Assembly (NCBI RefSeq): GCF_000317065.1
Contig: NC_019701.1
Coordinates: 1,364,001 to 1,428,000, forward strand
Length of the DNA stretch: 64,000 bases
Source of the DNA: Pseudanabaena sp. PCC 7367
GTDB lineage: Bacteria > Cyanobacteriota > Cyanobacteriia > Pseudanabaenales > Pseudanabaenaceae
Reading direction: 5' to 3'
Positions 9,416-17,674 of the stretch are shown piece after piece (the stretch's first letter is position 1; every line of letters begins with the position of its first letter). A program made the position numbers and the translations under genes. Below the pieces are notes generated by a model. The model worked only from the letters and a program-made list of their open reading frames with translations. It was not told the DNA's origin and did no database searches.

Positions 9416-9770
9416 CGATCGAACGATCGTCTTTAGATAGTTAGGGCAATAGAGCCGCTGCATAACTAACTAATCTCATTAGCGCTGTTAGAGCGTTAGA
9501 GCAATCGAAGACTGCGTTAGGACAGATTTTAGGCAGATTTAAGACAGATTACAGATGTAGTTAGCTTAAAGATGCTTACAAAGATCAATTATCAATTGCG
9601 TTCTAATTATTTGGTAGTCATGCAGTAGTAAGGATAATTGGCAATCGATTTAAAATTCGGAGCTTAGTTTATTTGGGTTATGGATATTCAACTATCTCCT
9701 AGATCCTTACTTGTTCAGCACTACCAATTATTTTTATGGCTGCTATATACTGCTATATCAGATATTTGAG
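9416..9770. other. Convergent intergenic spacer with a 10-bp tandem duplication
   Basis: It lies between the methyltransferase and the minus-strand amidohydrolase. No gene is seen. Around 9530-9555 the motif GACAGATT recurs in close spacing, and at 9740-9759 a near-exact 10-bp unit CTGCTATAT(A/C) is duplicated head to tail. No strong terminator is visible. Confidence 0.5.
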
Positions 9771-11087
9771 CTACCTACAAAATTGCTCCACACAACGCAC
9801 AAAAATTTCTACCCCCATGCCCAGTGCCGTTTCATCAAAATTAAACTTGGGATGATGGTGCGGATAGGCTAAATCCTTAGCTGGATTGGCAGAACCGAGG
9901 AAAAAGTAGCAACCGGGTACTGCATTCAGGAAAAATGACATGTCTTCACCGCCCATAGTCTGGCAATCGGGTACATTACCAAGTTCAGTTGGCACCACCG
10001 CTTCTGCCACCGATCGCACCAGATCAGCAATTTCCGGGTTATTAATCACCGCTGGATAGATGCGTTGATAGTCAAATTCAAAGCTCGCCCCGTGCGCCTG
10101 ACAGATGCCAGCAATAATTTGCTCCATCCGTTTAGGAATCATTTCACCGATCGCCGGTTGAAAGTAGCGCACCGTACCCGCAAATTTCGCCGTATCCGCA
10201 ATCACATTCATGGCAGTGCCAGCATGGAGCATCCCCACAGTCACCACCGCCGATTCGATCGGGCTGGTATTACGGGCTACGATCGTTTGCAAGGCTGTAA
10301 CTATGTGCGCCGCAACCAGAATCGAGTCAACGGTTTGTTCTGGCATTGCACCGTGGCCACCTCGCCCCTGAATCAGGCAATGAAACTTTTCGCTGGCTGC
10401 CATCAATGCCCCACCGCGCACCCCCACCGCCCCCAGGGGTAAGTTATTCCACAGGTGCAGACCAATAATCGCATCAACGTTTGGATTTTCTAGCACCCCG
10501 GCTTCGATCATTGGTTTTGCGCCACCGGGCGATTCTTCGGCGGGTTGAAAGATTATTTTCACTGTACCGACAAAGCAGTCACGATGCTGCCACAGGTAAT
10601 AGGCCGTCCCCAGGGCGATCGCCGTATGGCCATCATGGCCGCAAGCATGCATCAAGCCATCAATTTGCGATCGATAGGCCACAATATTTTCTTCTTGCAC
10701 GGGCAACGCATCCATATCAGCGCGAATTGCTAGCACTGGCCCGGCGGTTGATTTACTACTGGCGATCGTGGCCACAATCCCAGTCTGGGCAATATTGGTT
10801 TGGTGGGGAATACCCCATGCTGAGAGCTTTTGGGCGATCGTAGTTGAAGTGCGTTGCTCTTTGAAGCCAAGCTCTGGCCACATGTGAAACCCGCGCCGCC
10901 ATTGCACCAGTTGCGATTGCAATTGCTCGATCGCGGTGCGAATAGAGGGCTTCAGCTTATTCTTGCTAATGGATTGGGTGGGAATAGCGACCATAGTTTG
11001 TATTAGTTCCTGGGCTCGATCGATTGCCACTCTTGGAGTTTGTAGATTGCGAGAAGTTTTGGGTTGGACGATCGATCGTATGCTCAT
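9771..11087 (-). CDS. M20-family metal-dependent amidohydrolase
   Basis: This is an M20D peptidase-family enzyme of the N-acyl-amino-acid amidohydrolase / hippurate hydrolase type, which removes acyl groups from amino acids or their conjugates. Visible motifs are the N-terminal RRGFHMWPELGFKE, the metal ligand segment HACGHDGHTAIALG, FQPAEESPGGAKPMIEAG with the catalytic and ligand glutamates, the dimerisation-lid region starting FHCLIQGRGGHGAMPE, and the C-terminal GGEDMSFF. I chose ATG at 11085-11087 (438 residues); a TTG three codons upstream and an ATG near residue 32 are alternatives. The true substrate cannot be read from sequence. It stands alone. Confidence 0.92.
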   Translation of the reverse strand: MSIRSIVQPKTSRNLQTPRVAIDRAQELIQTMVAIPTQSISKNKLKPSIRTAIEQLQSQLVQWRRGFHMWPELGFKEQRTSTTIAQKLSAWGIPHQTNIAQTGIVATIASSKSTAGPVLAIRADMDALPVQEENIVAYRSQIDGLMHACGHDGHTAIALGTAYYLWQHRDCFVGTVKIIFQPAEESPGGAKPMIEAGVLENPNVDAIIGLHLWNNLPLGAVGVRGGALMAASEKFHCLIQGRGGHGAMPEQTVDSILVAAHIVTALQTIVARNTSPIESAVVTVGMLHAGTAMNVIADTAKFAGTVRYFQPAIGEMIPKRMEQIIAGICQAHGASFEFDYQRIYPAVINNPEIADLVRSVAEAVVPTELGNVPDCQTMGGEDMSFFLNAVPGCYFFLGSANPAKDLAYPHHHPKFNFDETALGMGVEIFVRCVEQFCR

Positions 11088-11531
11088 TCTAAACAAAAAG
11101 CTGCGTAAAGTAATTTAAGCTCACTGCGGCGATCGGCTGAGAGGCATAATTTGCGCTGATCTTGATAAGTTCTCAAACTGATTACTTCACTGATTAATGC
11201 TAAAACCATCGCAACCTTTAATCTTTGCCAATAGTCTATCTACGGGAAGAGGCTAAAAGCATCAAAAAATTTTAGTAATGGGTATGGATTATCCAGTCAC
11301 GATCGCCAGATTCTTGATATATATCGCAAGAAGGCTATGATTTTGGCGCTGGTTAAAGTTATAAGCATCTTTTGAAATTTGAGGGTATCCAAGCTAGCAA
11401 ACCTTGCGGAGATTGAGCCCTAGAGCGATCGACTAATCTGGAACTATTGTTTTTTGCGGCATTCATTTGTATATGTATGCATGTATTATGCGTAGCACGC
11501 AGTTATTCACATCGGTGTGAGGGTGAGTTAA
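11088..11531. other. Intergenic spacer between divergent genes
   Basis: It separates the amidohydrolase and glmM, which are transcribed away from each other, and should hold both promoters. I see no dependable promoter pair, no riboswitch fold and no ORF with a ribosome binding site. GTGAGGGTGAG lies just before the glmM ATG and could serve as its ribosome binding region. Confidence 0.45.
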
Positions 11532-12914
11532 ATGAAATTATTTGGCACTGATGGCATTCGCGGTCATGTGGGTGATTTTTTGACCGCAGATCTGGCGCTG
11601 CAAGTGGGTTTTTGTACTGGTTTGGTTTTACGGGAAACCGGTAGTAAATTGCATCCCAATGCCACCACGGTCTTTATTGGCCAGGACTCGCGGGTTTCCA
11701 GTGATATGCTTTCAGCCGCTCTGGCAGCGGGACTGACTGCCGCAGGATTGGATGTTTCGTTAATTGGCCTGTGCCCGACTCCAGCGGTGGCCTATCTAAC
11801 TGCCCAGATGCCGGAAGCGATCGCCGGAATCATGGTATCTGCTAGCCACAATCCCCCCTGTGACAATGGGATTAAAGTTTTTGGGGCGGATGGCTGCAAA
11901 ATTAGTGCTCAGCTTCAGGATCAAATCGAGGCGCTAATCGCTGCTGGCCAAAATACCCAGGCTAGTCATGCTCATTTACAAAATGCCGATCGCCATGATT
12001 GGGGTAGTTTTGGCTCTCGATCGCAATTAATCAATGCCTATCAAGACTCTCTGGTCAGCTCAATTCGCACAGATCTAGCCAACTTAAAAATAGTGTTGGA
12101 TTTGGCCTGGGGTGCGGCAACCAGCGTGGCTCCATCGGTCTTTCGCCGCTGCGGCGCAGAAGTAATTAGTTTGCATCAGCAGGCAGACGGCAAGCGGATT
12201 AATGTTAACTGTGGCTCCACCCATCTTGATGCCTTACAACAATCGGTGCGTGAAAATAATGCTGATATTGGCTTTGCCTTTGACGGTGATGCCGATCGCG
12301 CCTTGGCCGTAGATGCCAATGGTACGGTAGTTGATGGCGATTATATTTTGTATCTGTGGGGACAGGAGTTGCTGGAGGGAGCCAGGTTGCCCGATGCCAC
12401 GATCGTGACTACGGTGATGGCAAACCTGGGTTTTGAAAGGGCTTGGCAAAAGCTGGGCGGTAACTTGGTGCGCACGCCGGTGGGCGATCGCCACGTCCAT
12501 GCGGAAATGGTCAAATCTGGTTCGATGCTGGGTGGCGAACAATCGGGGCATGTGCTGTGCCGTCACTATGGGGTTAGTGGTGATGGATTGCTAACTGCTT
12601 TGCACCTGGCCGCGATCGTCAAACAAAAAGCACCTTTGACAGAGTTATTACAACAAAGTTTTTCTACTTATCCGCAGTTACTCCACAATGTGCGGGTGGT
12701 TGACAAAGAGCGTCGCACTAATTGGCAAACCTGCGATCCAATCATGCAGGCGATCGATCATGCGACCAACAACCTGGGCGATCGGGGGCGGGTGCTGGTG
12801 CGTGCTTCTGGTACTGAACCTGTGGTGAGGGTGATGGTTGAAGCAGAATGCATGGATCTAGCTCAGCACTGGACTAATCATTTGGGTAATTTAATCAAGC
12901 TCCAGTTAGCCTAA
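11532..12914 (+). CDS. glmM: Phosphoglucosamine mutase
   Basis: GlmM converts glucosamine 6-phosphate to glucosamine 1-phosphate, the step before UDP-GlcNAc for peptidoglycan and envelope glycans. The 460 residues begin [11 protein letters not shown], which is diagnostic. The phosphoserine loop [15 protein letters not shown] places the catalytic Ser at residue 105. The metal loop FDGDADRAL and the C-terminal phosphate-binding [16 protein letters not shown] are intact. A phosphomannomutase reading is less likely, because the N-terminal GTDGIRG and SASHNP context match GlmM. The gene is monocistronic here. Confidence 0.97.
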   Translation: MKLFGTDGIRGHVGDFLTADLALQVGFCTGLVLRETGSKLHPNATTVFIGQDSRVSSDMLSAALAAGLTAAGLDVSLIGLCPTPAVAYLTAQMPEAIAGIMVSASHNPPCDNGIKVFGADGCKISAQLQDQIEALIAAGQNTQASHAHLQNADRHDWGSFGSRSQLINAYQDSLVSSIRTDLANLKIVLDLAWGAATSVAPSVFRRCGAEVISLHQQADGKRINVNCGSTHLDALQQSVRENNADIGFAFDGDADRALAVDANGTVVDGDYILYLWGQELLEGARLPDATIVTTVMANLGFERAWQKLGGNLVRTPVGDRHVHAEMVKSGSMLGGEQSGHVLCRHYGVSGDGLLTALHLAAIVKQKAPLTELLQQSFSTYPQLLHNVRVVDKERRTNWQTCDPIMQAIDHATNNLGDRGRVLVRASGTEPVVRVMVEAECMDLAQHWTNHLGNLIKLQLA

Positions 12915-13601
12915 ATTCAATTATTGTCGCTTAGCATTACAGGTAGCACATTGCGCCTCTACCGCCAGCCCTGGAATAGGCAGATCTTTCCCCGCACCCG
13001 CATAAATTGCCAGCGGCATCTAAGTCAGAGGGACAATCACAGTTGCCACTGCGATCATGCGATCAATAGCCAGGTCAGCCGATATCCGATTAATTCTAAT
13101 TCTGCGAACCCCAGAAATATAAAGGGGAATTGTAAACAGCCATTAATAAAACTAATCATTGTTAAGTCTTACTTAACTGATCCATTAACTATTGTGTTCA
13201 AATTGGCAACGGCTTGCTGATAGGATACTAGTGGCCTGGTTACTGTGACTATATTAGCCAAACTAATATAATTAACTTTTACAAAAACTTAATCTCTAAG
13301 CGCAAGGAATTAAAGTTTGAAGCTTAACTTGCTTAGGTATTGACAGGATTAGCTTGTAGCGATCGAGATGCCTAGCTGATGGTTAGTTATATTAATAATT
13401 GCACCGCATACCAAATAAATTAAAATTTTTAGATTCAAATATTATCCGCTATTATCCGCAAAGGATTGATTTACTCTGGTATCATAGAGAGAGTAAAATC
13501 AGTATATTATTTACAATTTATTAATTATTAAATTACCATGTGTCAAAGCAGGTAATTCATTCGCTTAACAAAGTTGGATAAGCAGAAAGAGGCAAAGGAA
13601 T
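12915..13601. other. Long intergenic spacer before the RP-repeat gene
   Basis: This 687-bp spacer is increasingly AT-rich towards its 3' end. A 98-codon TTG-initiated frame (12924-13220) is open, but its composition is not protein-like and it has no ribosome binding site. The sequence ATTATCCGC is duplicated at a 10-bp period (13441-13459), and an inverted repeat lies at 13470-13497. The promoter of the following gene is probably within the last 150 bp. Confidence 0.5.
13470..13497. promoter_or_regulatory. Inverted repeat upstream of the RP-repeat gene
   Basis: TTTACTCT (13470-13477) and AGAGTAAA (13490-13497) are perfect inverted arms around 12 bases, about 105 bp before the ATG. It could be an operator or an RNA hairpin in the 5' leader. 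No regulator is implied by the sequence itself. Confidence 0.35.
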
Positions 13602-14033
13602 ATGAGCGTTAGCAAAACTGACGAGAACCAGAATTCTACAAAGGAAAAAAGTGCCAGCACGGCTAAGTCGGCTAATGGCAATGCTGCATTAACGGTAAAG
13701 GGTGCAGCCAAGAGCAGTGAAATAGTATATGAGATGGCTCCTTTACCAAACAATCGCCCTATAGTAGCTGCTCATTTGGATGTGAAAGAATTGTACGGAA
13801 GAAATCGACCAATCATTGCCGGAAAGCACGAAATCCGCGAAACTTTCGGCGAAAGCCGCCCTGTGTTCGCCAGCACCCACCACTATAGAACTGCTGATGG
13901 ATTGCCCGGTGGTCGCCCAGTCTTTGCTAGCTCGATCGTTTTGTCTAAGCAAAATAGTGGCCTGCCCAACAATCGCCCCATGTTTCCGAATAAGTCCACT
14001 GGCGTTTCAGCACTAATGGGCTATTTAGATTAG
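13602..14033 (+). CDS. RP-repeat protein, cyanobacterial, unknown function
   Basis: The 143-residue protein has a Ser/Lys/Ala-rich N-terminal tail of about 45 residues, then five degenerate repeats centred on (N/G/S)RP(I/V/M), with RP at residues 52-53, 69-70, 86-87, 105-106 and 126-127. Three repeats begin LPNN or LPGG, and several continue (I/V)(I/V/F)A(S/A/G). The chain ends LMGYLD. No signal peptide, membrane helix or enzyme motif is present. I recall similar repeat proteins ending LMG(F/Y)(L/I)D in other cyanobacteria, none with a known role. The regular 17-21 residue spacing suggests a small repeat fold; that is inference. It is followed by a strong hairpin, so it is probably a single-gene transcript. 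Confidence 0.75.
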   Translation: MSVSKTDENQNSTKEKSASTAKSANGNAALTVKGAAKSSEIVYEMAPLPNNRPIVAAHLDVKELYGRNRPIIAGKHEIRETFGESRPVFASTHHYRTADGLPGGRPVFASSIVLSKQNSGLPNNRPMFPNKSTGVSALMGYLD

Positions 14034-14100
14034 GCTACTCAATTACCTAGTTTTGTATTACATAAGTTTTGTAGGTTTTGTAGCTTCATAATTCCTTGAC

Positions 14101-14133
14101 AACTACCTATCAGCATTTGGTTGATGGGTAGTT
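14101..14133 (+). terminator. Hairpin downstream of the RP-repeat gene
   Basis: AACTACCTATCA pairs with the 3' arm ending TTGATGGGTAGTT over 12 pairs including one G-U, with a loop of about nine bases, 68 bp after the stop codon. The following CTCGTTT is only weakly T-rich. It is the cleanest terminator-like structure in the window. Confidence 0.65.
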
Positions 14134-14285
14134 CTCGTTTATATGTGGTTATATCAAATCCTTTGGATCGCTTACAGATGCAACGTAATGGTCGTAACGA
14201 TTACAAGCATTTTAAATGTTAAATGAGGTTATTCAGCAGGATTCGGTATTACGTTCAATTTGATCGGTAAAATCTAAATCTAAGT

Positions 14286-15605
14286 CTAAGTCTGATGATT
14301 AATTGGCGATCGCCTCACCAAGGTAAATAGACATACACCTACGCCAAAACAGAGCCAGGTTATGGCCAAAGCCAAAAGGCTATCCCTTTGGCTCGACAGC
14401 GCGGCGATCGTGGCGACCATTGCGGCCCCCACCTCCCAACTTTTAAACGGAATGGCGCTGCTAACCGGGTCTGGTTTAGGCATACTTGGAGCAATCCAGG
14501 TCAAACCATATCTGGCGATCGCTGGGCTGAGCATACAACTTGCAGCCAGAATGACCAATGTTTCTAACTGGGCATTTTCTGGCCGGGGCAAAAAAAGCTG
14601 GGAGATCAAACCAACCGACAGCAAAACTAATCCCGCAAACATCCCTGCGCTCTGGGGAATCCAGATGCTGGCCAGCCCCAAAATATCACGGTTGGTATCA
14701 TGGCGTGCCAGGTGCAGAGTATCCAAGAGGGTTTGGTTTAATTCGCTTTCCTCTTGACTAGCGGTTGGTTGGGTCATAATTGTCCAGGGCAGGGTCACTT
14801 CACGGTTATATCCAGCCAACTGGAGCCAATGGAGTTCCCCCTCACGCAGCTTAATGATTTCCAAACGAGAAATATTATGCATGTTGATCGTGTAGCTGGA
14901 GGCAAAGCCCCAAATACCACTAAAGCTAAAACGGAGCAACTTGACATCAGGATATAACTGTACCTGCCAAGTATATAAACCAGCCAACCCGAAAAAGGCC
15001 GTTACGATCACCGCCACATTACTACCAGGGAAGTCTGCCGTAGTCAGAATCACCAAGCTGAGGATAAGCGACATTAATCGACTGAATTGGCGCGGTTGCT
15101 GCACTGGGCTGGTGGGGCTGATCACCACGCTTTGATCGGAGTAAGTAATAATGCTGAGGTGTTGGGCAGCAGCTTTTTCCTGTTCCAGGATTAAATTGGC
15201 GCGACTAGGAGCCAGTCTGATTGCAATGCCAATCAAGCCAAACCCCACGATCGCCCAGAAGCTTTCTAAGTAAATTTGTGCCACATCCAAAGCCAACATC
15301 GTGAGCAACCCTAGCCATAATATCGCGGTCACGATCAATAGCTGGGGCGAAAAGCTGGCGGGTAAATTTTGACGACAGTCGGCCACCAGAACCTTAGCGA
15401 TCGAACCAGAGCTGATAATTGCGCCAAACCCGATCGCCAACGTAGCCATGATTAAGGCACTATTTTTTGACTGCCATAATGGAAATGCCACGCCCATTAC
15501 TAGCAATAAGCCAGTGAGCATGGCAGTTACGGAAATTATGCCGATCGCTTGAGTCCAGCCCCAATCCAGCTTGCCCGAAACCATCTGTCGGGGAGAGGTG
15601 TGCAT
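14286..15605 (-). CDS. Multi-pass membrane protein, unknown
   Basis: This 439-residue protein has four predicted membrane helices near the N-terminus (about 20-42, 50-70, 88-107 and 115-132), one or two around 182-222, and three or four near the C-terminus. Between them lies a soluble stretch (about 222-300) with alternating strands and charged turns such as INMHNISRLEIIKLREGE, which looks like a small beta-rich domain inserted between membrane blocks; a PH-like fold is possible. No catalytic motif is seen. It lies 81 bp downstream of the PIN/TRAM membrane gene on the same strand, so co-transcription is likely. The function is unknown. Confidence 0.75.
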   Translation of the reverse strand: MHTSPRQMVSGKLDWGWTQAIGIISVTAMLTGLLLVMGVAFPLWQSKNSALIMATLAIGFGAIISSGSIAKVLVADCRQNLPASFSPQLLIVTAILWLGLLTMLALDVAQIYLESFWAIVGFGLIGIAIRLAPSRANLILEQEKAAAQHLSIITYSDQSVVISPTSPVQQPRQFSRLMSLILSLVILTTADFPGSNVAVIVTAFFGLAGLYTWQVQLYPDVKLLRFSFSGIWGFASSYTINMHNISRLEIIKLREGELHWLQLAGYNREVTLPWTIMTQPTASQEESELNQTLLDTLHLARHDTNRDILGLASIWIPQSAGMFAGLVLLSVGLISQLFLPRPENAQLETLVILAASCMLSPAIARYGLTWIAPSMPKPDPVSSAIPFKSWEVGAAMVATIAALSSQRDSLLALAITWLCFGVGVCLFTLVRRSPINHQT

Positions 15606-15686
15606 ACGCCAGTCCTGTGAACTATCTGCTTAATATGTTGTACTTATTTTTGTACTTTTTGTACTTACCCCTAATCAAAAAACATC

Positions 15687-16763
15687 TCAAACCGTGGCGA
15701 TCGCCTCAGGGCGAGCAAAAATCATCCGACCCGCTGAAGTTTGGAGGGCACTGGTAACAACTACACCAAGCTGTTTACCCATATGTTGCATCCCTTCTTC
15801 CACTACCACCATCGTGCCATCGCTGAGATAGCCAACCCCTTGAGCCGGTTCTTTGCCTTCCTTGAGCACCTTGATGTTCAAAGTATCACCAGGTAAATAG
15901 GTGGGGCGGAGTGCTTGAGCCAGGTCATTAATATTCAGCACTTCAATTTGCTGCAAACTGGCTACTTTGTTGAGATTGTAGTCATTGGTGACCAGGGTGC
16001 CATCTATTTCTTGCGCCAATCGCACCAGCTTAGCATCGACCGTACTCAGGTCATCGTAGTCGGCAGAATGGATCACAATTCGATCGCCAAATTCTTCGCG
16101 CATGTCGTTGAGAATATCCAGACCCCGACGACCGCGAATCCGTTTTTGATCGTTGGAACTATCGGCGATCGTTTGTAGTTCTTGAATCACAAATTGGGGG
16201 ATCAAAAACTGTCCTTCCAGGAAACCCGTTTGCATCAATGACTCAATCCGGCCATCAATTACACAACTGGTATCAACTACCTTGGTGGCGGCTGGTTTGA
16301 GAGTGCCCTCAGCGATCAAAGAACTCTCCATATTATTAGGATTAATCAATCGCATCATGGCGCGACCGTGGGTATCCATCAGGGTCATGCCAGTGTAGGC
16401 AAACAAAATACTAACCAGGATCGCGGCCAAGGGCTTGAAGAAGGCAAAATCTTCGGCGATCGGCACCAAGAATAATGGCGCTAGCATTAAGTTGGCCACC
16501 AATAGACCAACCACCAGGCCAACGGCACGACTGAGCAGGATTTCCAGCGACAGCGATCGTACCTTTACCTCCAGGCGGCGATAGGCATTTTGCACCAGCA
16601 GCCCCATAATCAGGCCAAAGAAGGAGCCAAAGCCAAGACAAACCCAGTGCAGACCTGGGGTGTTGATCTTTTCGATCAATTCAATTGGCAACAGGTCGAT
16701 TCCGTGGAATCCGGTGCCTGCACCAGCGAGAATGAATGTAATAACGATGAGTGCATCAAGCAT
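15687..16763 (-). CDS. PIN/TRAM-domain membrane protein (YacL-like)
   Basis: The 358 residues contain four membrane helices at about 2-20, 39-58, 78-101 and 108-130, then a PIN domain. It begins KVVDTSCVIDGR with Asp164 and Asp170 as likely metal ligands, and continues with RIRGRRGLDILN and a later LVTNDYNLNKVA acidic cluster. A TRAM RNA-binding domain occupies about 285-350 (YLPGDTLNIKVLKEGKEPAQGVGYL). PIN domains are usually ribonucleases and TRAM binds RNA, so membrane-tethered RNA cleavage is inferred; the family (YacL in Bacillus) has no settled substrate. Length and order are typical for the family. Confidence 0.92.
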   Translation of the reverse strand: MLDALIVITFILAGAGTGFHGIDLLPIELIEKINTPGLHWVCLGFGSFFGLIMGLLVQNAYRRLEVKVRSLSLEILLSRAVGLVVGLLVANLMLAPLFLVPIAEDFAFFKPLAAILVSILFAYTGMTLMDTHGRAMMRLINPNNMESSLIAEGTLKPAATKVVDTSCVIDGRIESLMQTGFLEGQFLIPQFVIQELQTIADSSNDQKRIRGRRGLDILNDMREEFGDRIVIHSADYDDLSTVDAKLVRLAQEIDGTLVTNDYNLNKVASLQQIEVLNINDLAQALRPTYLPGDTLNIKVLKEGKEPAQGVGYLSDGTMVVVEEGMQHMGKQLGVVVTSALQTSAGRMIFARPEAIATV

Positions 16764-17674
16764 AACGATTGCGGGGCTCCGCTTTGATTACGTTTAGATT
16801 ACGCCTTTGATCTACTAGATTCAGTTATCTATATTTAAATGTCCCTCAAAGCTATTTATTCAATCTTTAACAATGACGTGTTAACAATAAATATATGATT
16901 TGGAGACACAATCAATTAACTAATAACTAAATGCTCAAGATCAAATTTGTAATTGGTGTGGTGCAACTGCAAGTATTTAAAGGCATTCAGGTTAGCTCAA
17001 GGGTAATTAAAGGCACAAATGAATTGAGTTAGTCCTCAATCAAATGAGTTGCCCATAATCACCAAGTTAAGGCTGATTAAAGCTGATTAGAGCTAATTAA
17101 GTATTAAGTGCGAATTATATGGAAGCCTAAACTTACTTAATTTAACTTGATTAACAGATTATGCCTTTTCAATTTAAGTTCAGTTGGACACCATCGACTA
17201 TGTAGTTGATAAGTATGTTTTAAGTTAAGGTTCTAGTTCATCAATTTGATTCTGAATTAGAGCCGACCTAGTTACTACTCAGTTTTACTACTTATTTTTA
17301 CTACTTAGTTACTGGCTGAATAAGGGAATGAATTGAAATGGATGTAAGATATGAATGAGCAAAGATGAATTAGATATGAATGAGTGAGAATGAATTAGGT
17401 ATGAATGAGATTAATCAGGGCGATCGCACCAACTTAACTAATTAAATTAATTAACCGGCTCGATCGAAATATGTATTAAACATACCCCTGGATAGATGAA
17501 TCATAACTATGATAGACAAAATAAGCCCTCTCTGATGGTTATGACCACATCCTTTAACCTTTCTCAATGCCGTATATACAATTCTACACAACTCTTGAAT
17601 TGGTTGCCAATCGTTCAGGGGCGGACATCACCGCCTGGATTAGGTAGGGAAAACCGTTGCCGAGGTAAAGTTTT
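16764..17674. other. Long AT-rich spacer with two tandem-repeat patches
   Basis: This 911-bp gene-free stretch separates divergent genes. It carries three consecutive 10-bp units of the form (A/G)GCT(G/A)ATTA(A/G) at 17071-17100, and a 25-bp repeat at 17350-17409. A 62-codon frame at 17496-17684 overlaps the start of the next gene and has no coding character. Promoters for the PIN/TRAM gene (minus) and the SbcC-like gene (plus) must lie here. Confidence 0.5.
17350..17409. repeat. 25-bp tandem repeat, about 2.4 copies
   Basis: TATGAATGAG recurs at 17350, 17375 and 17400, exactly 25 bp apart. The two full units share the 3' part ATGAATTAG and differ only in the middle five or six bases. The patch is non-coding. 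Confidence 0.75.

Noticed and set aside
12924-13220. 98-codon open frame after glmM
   Set aside because: TTG start, no ribosome binding site, residue composition unlike a protein, and no recognisable segment.
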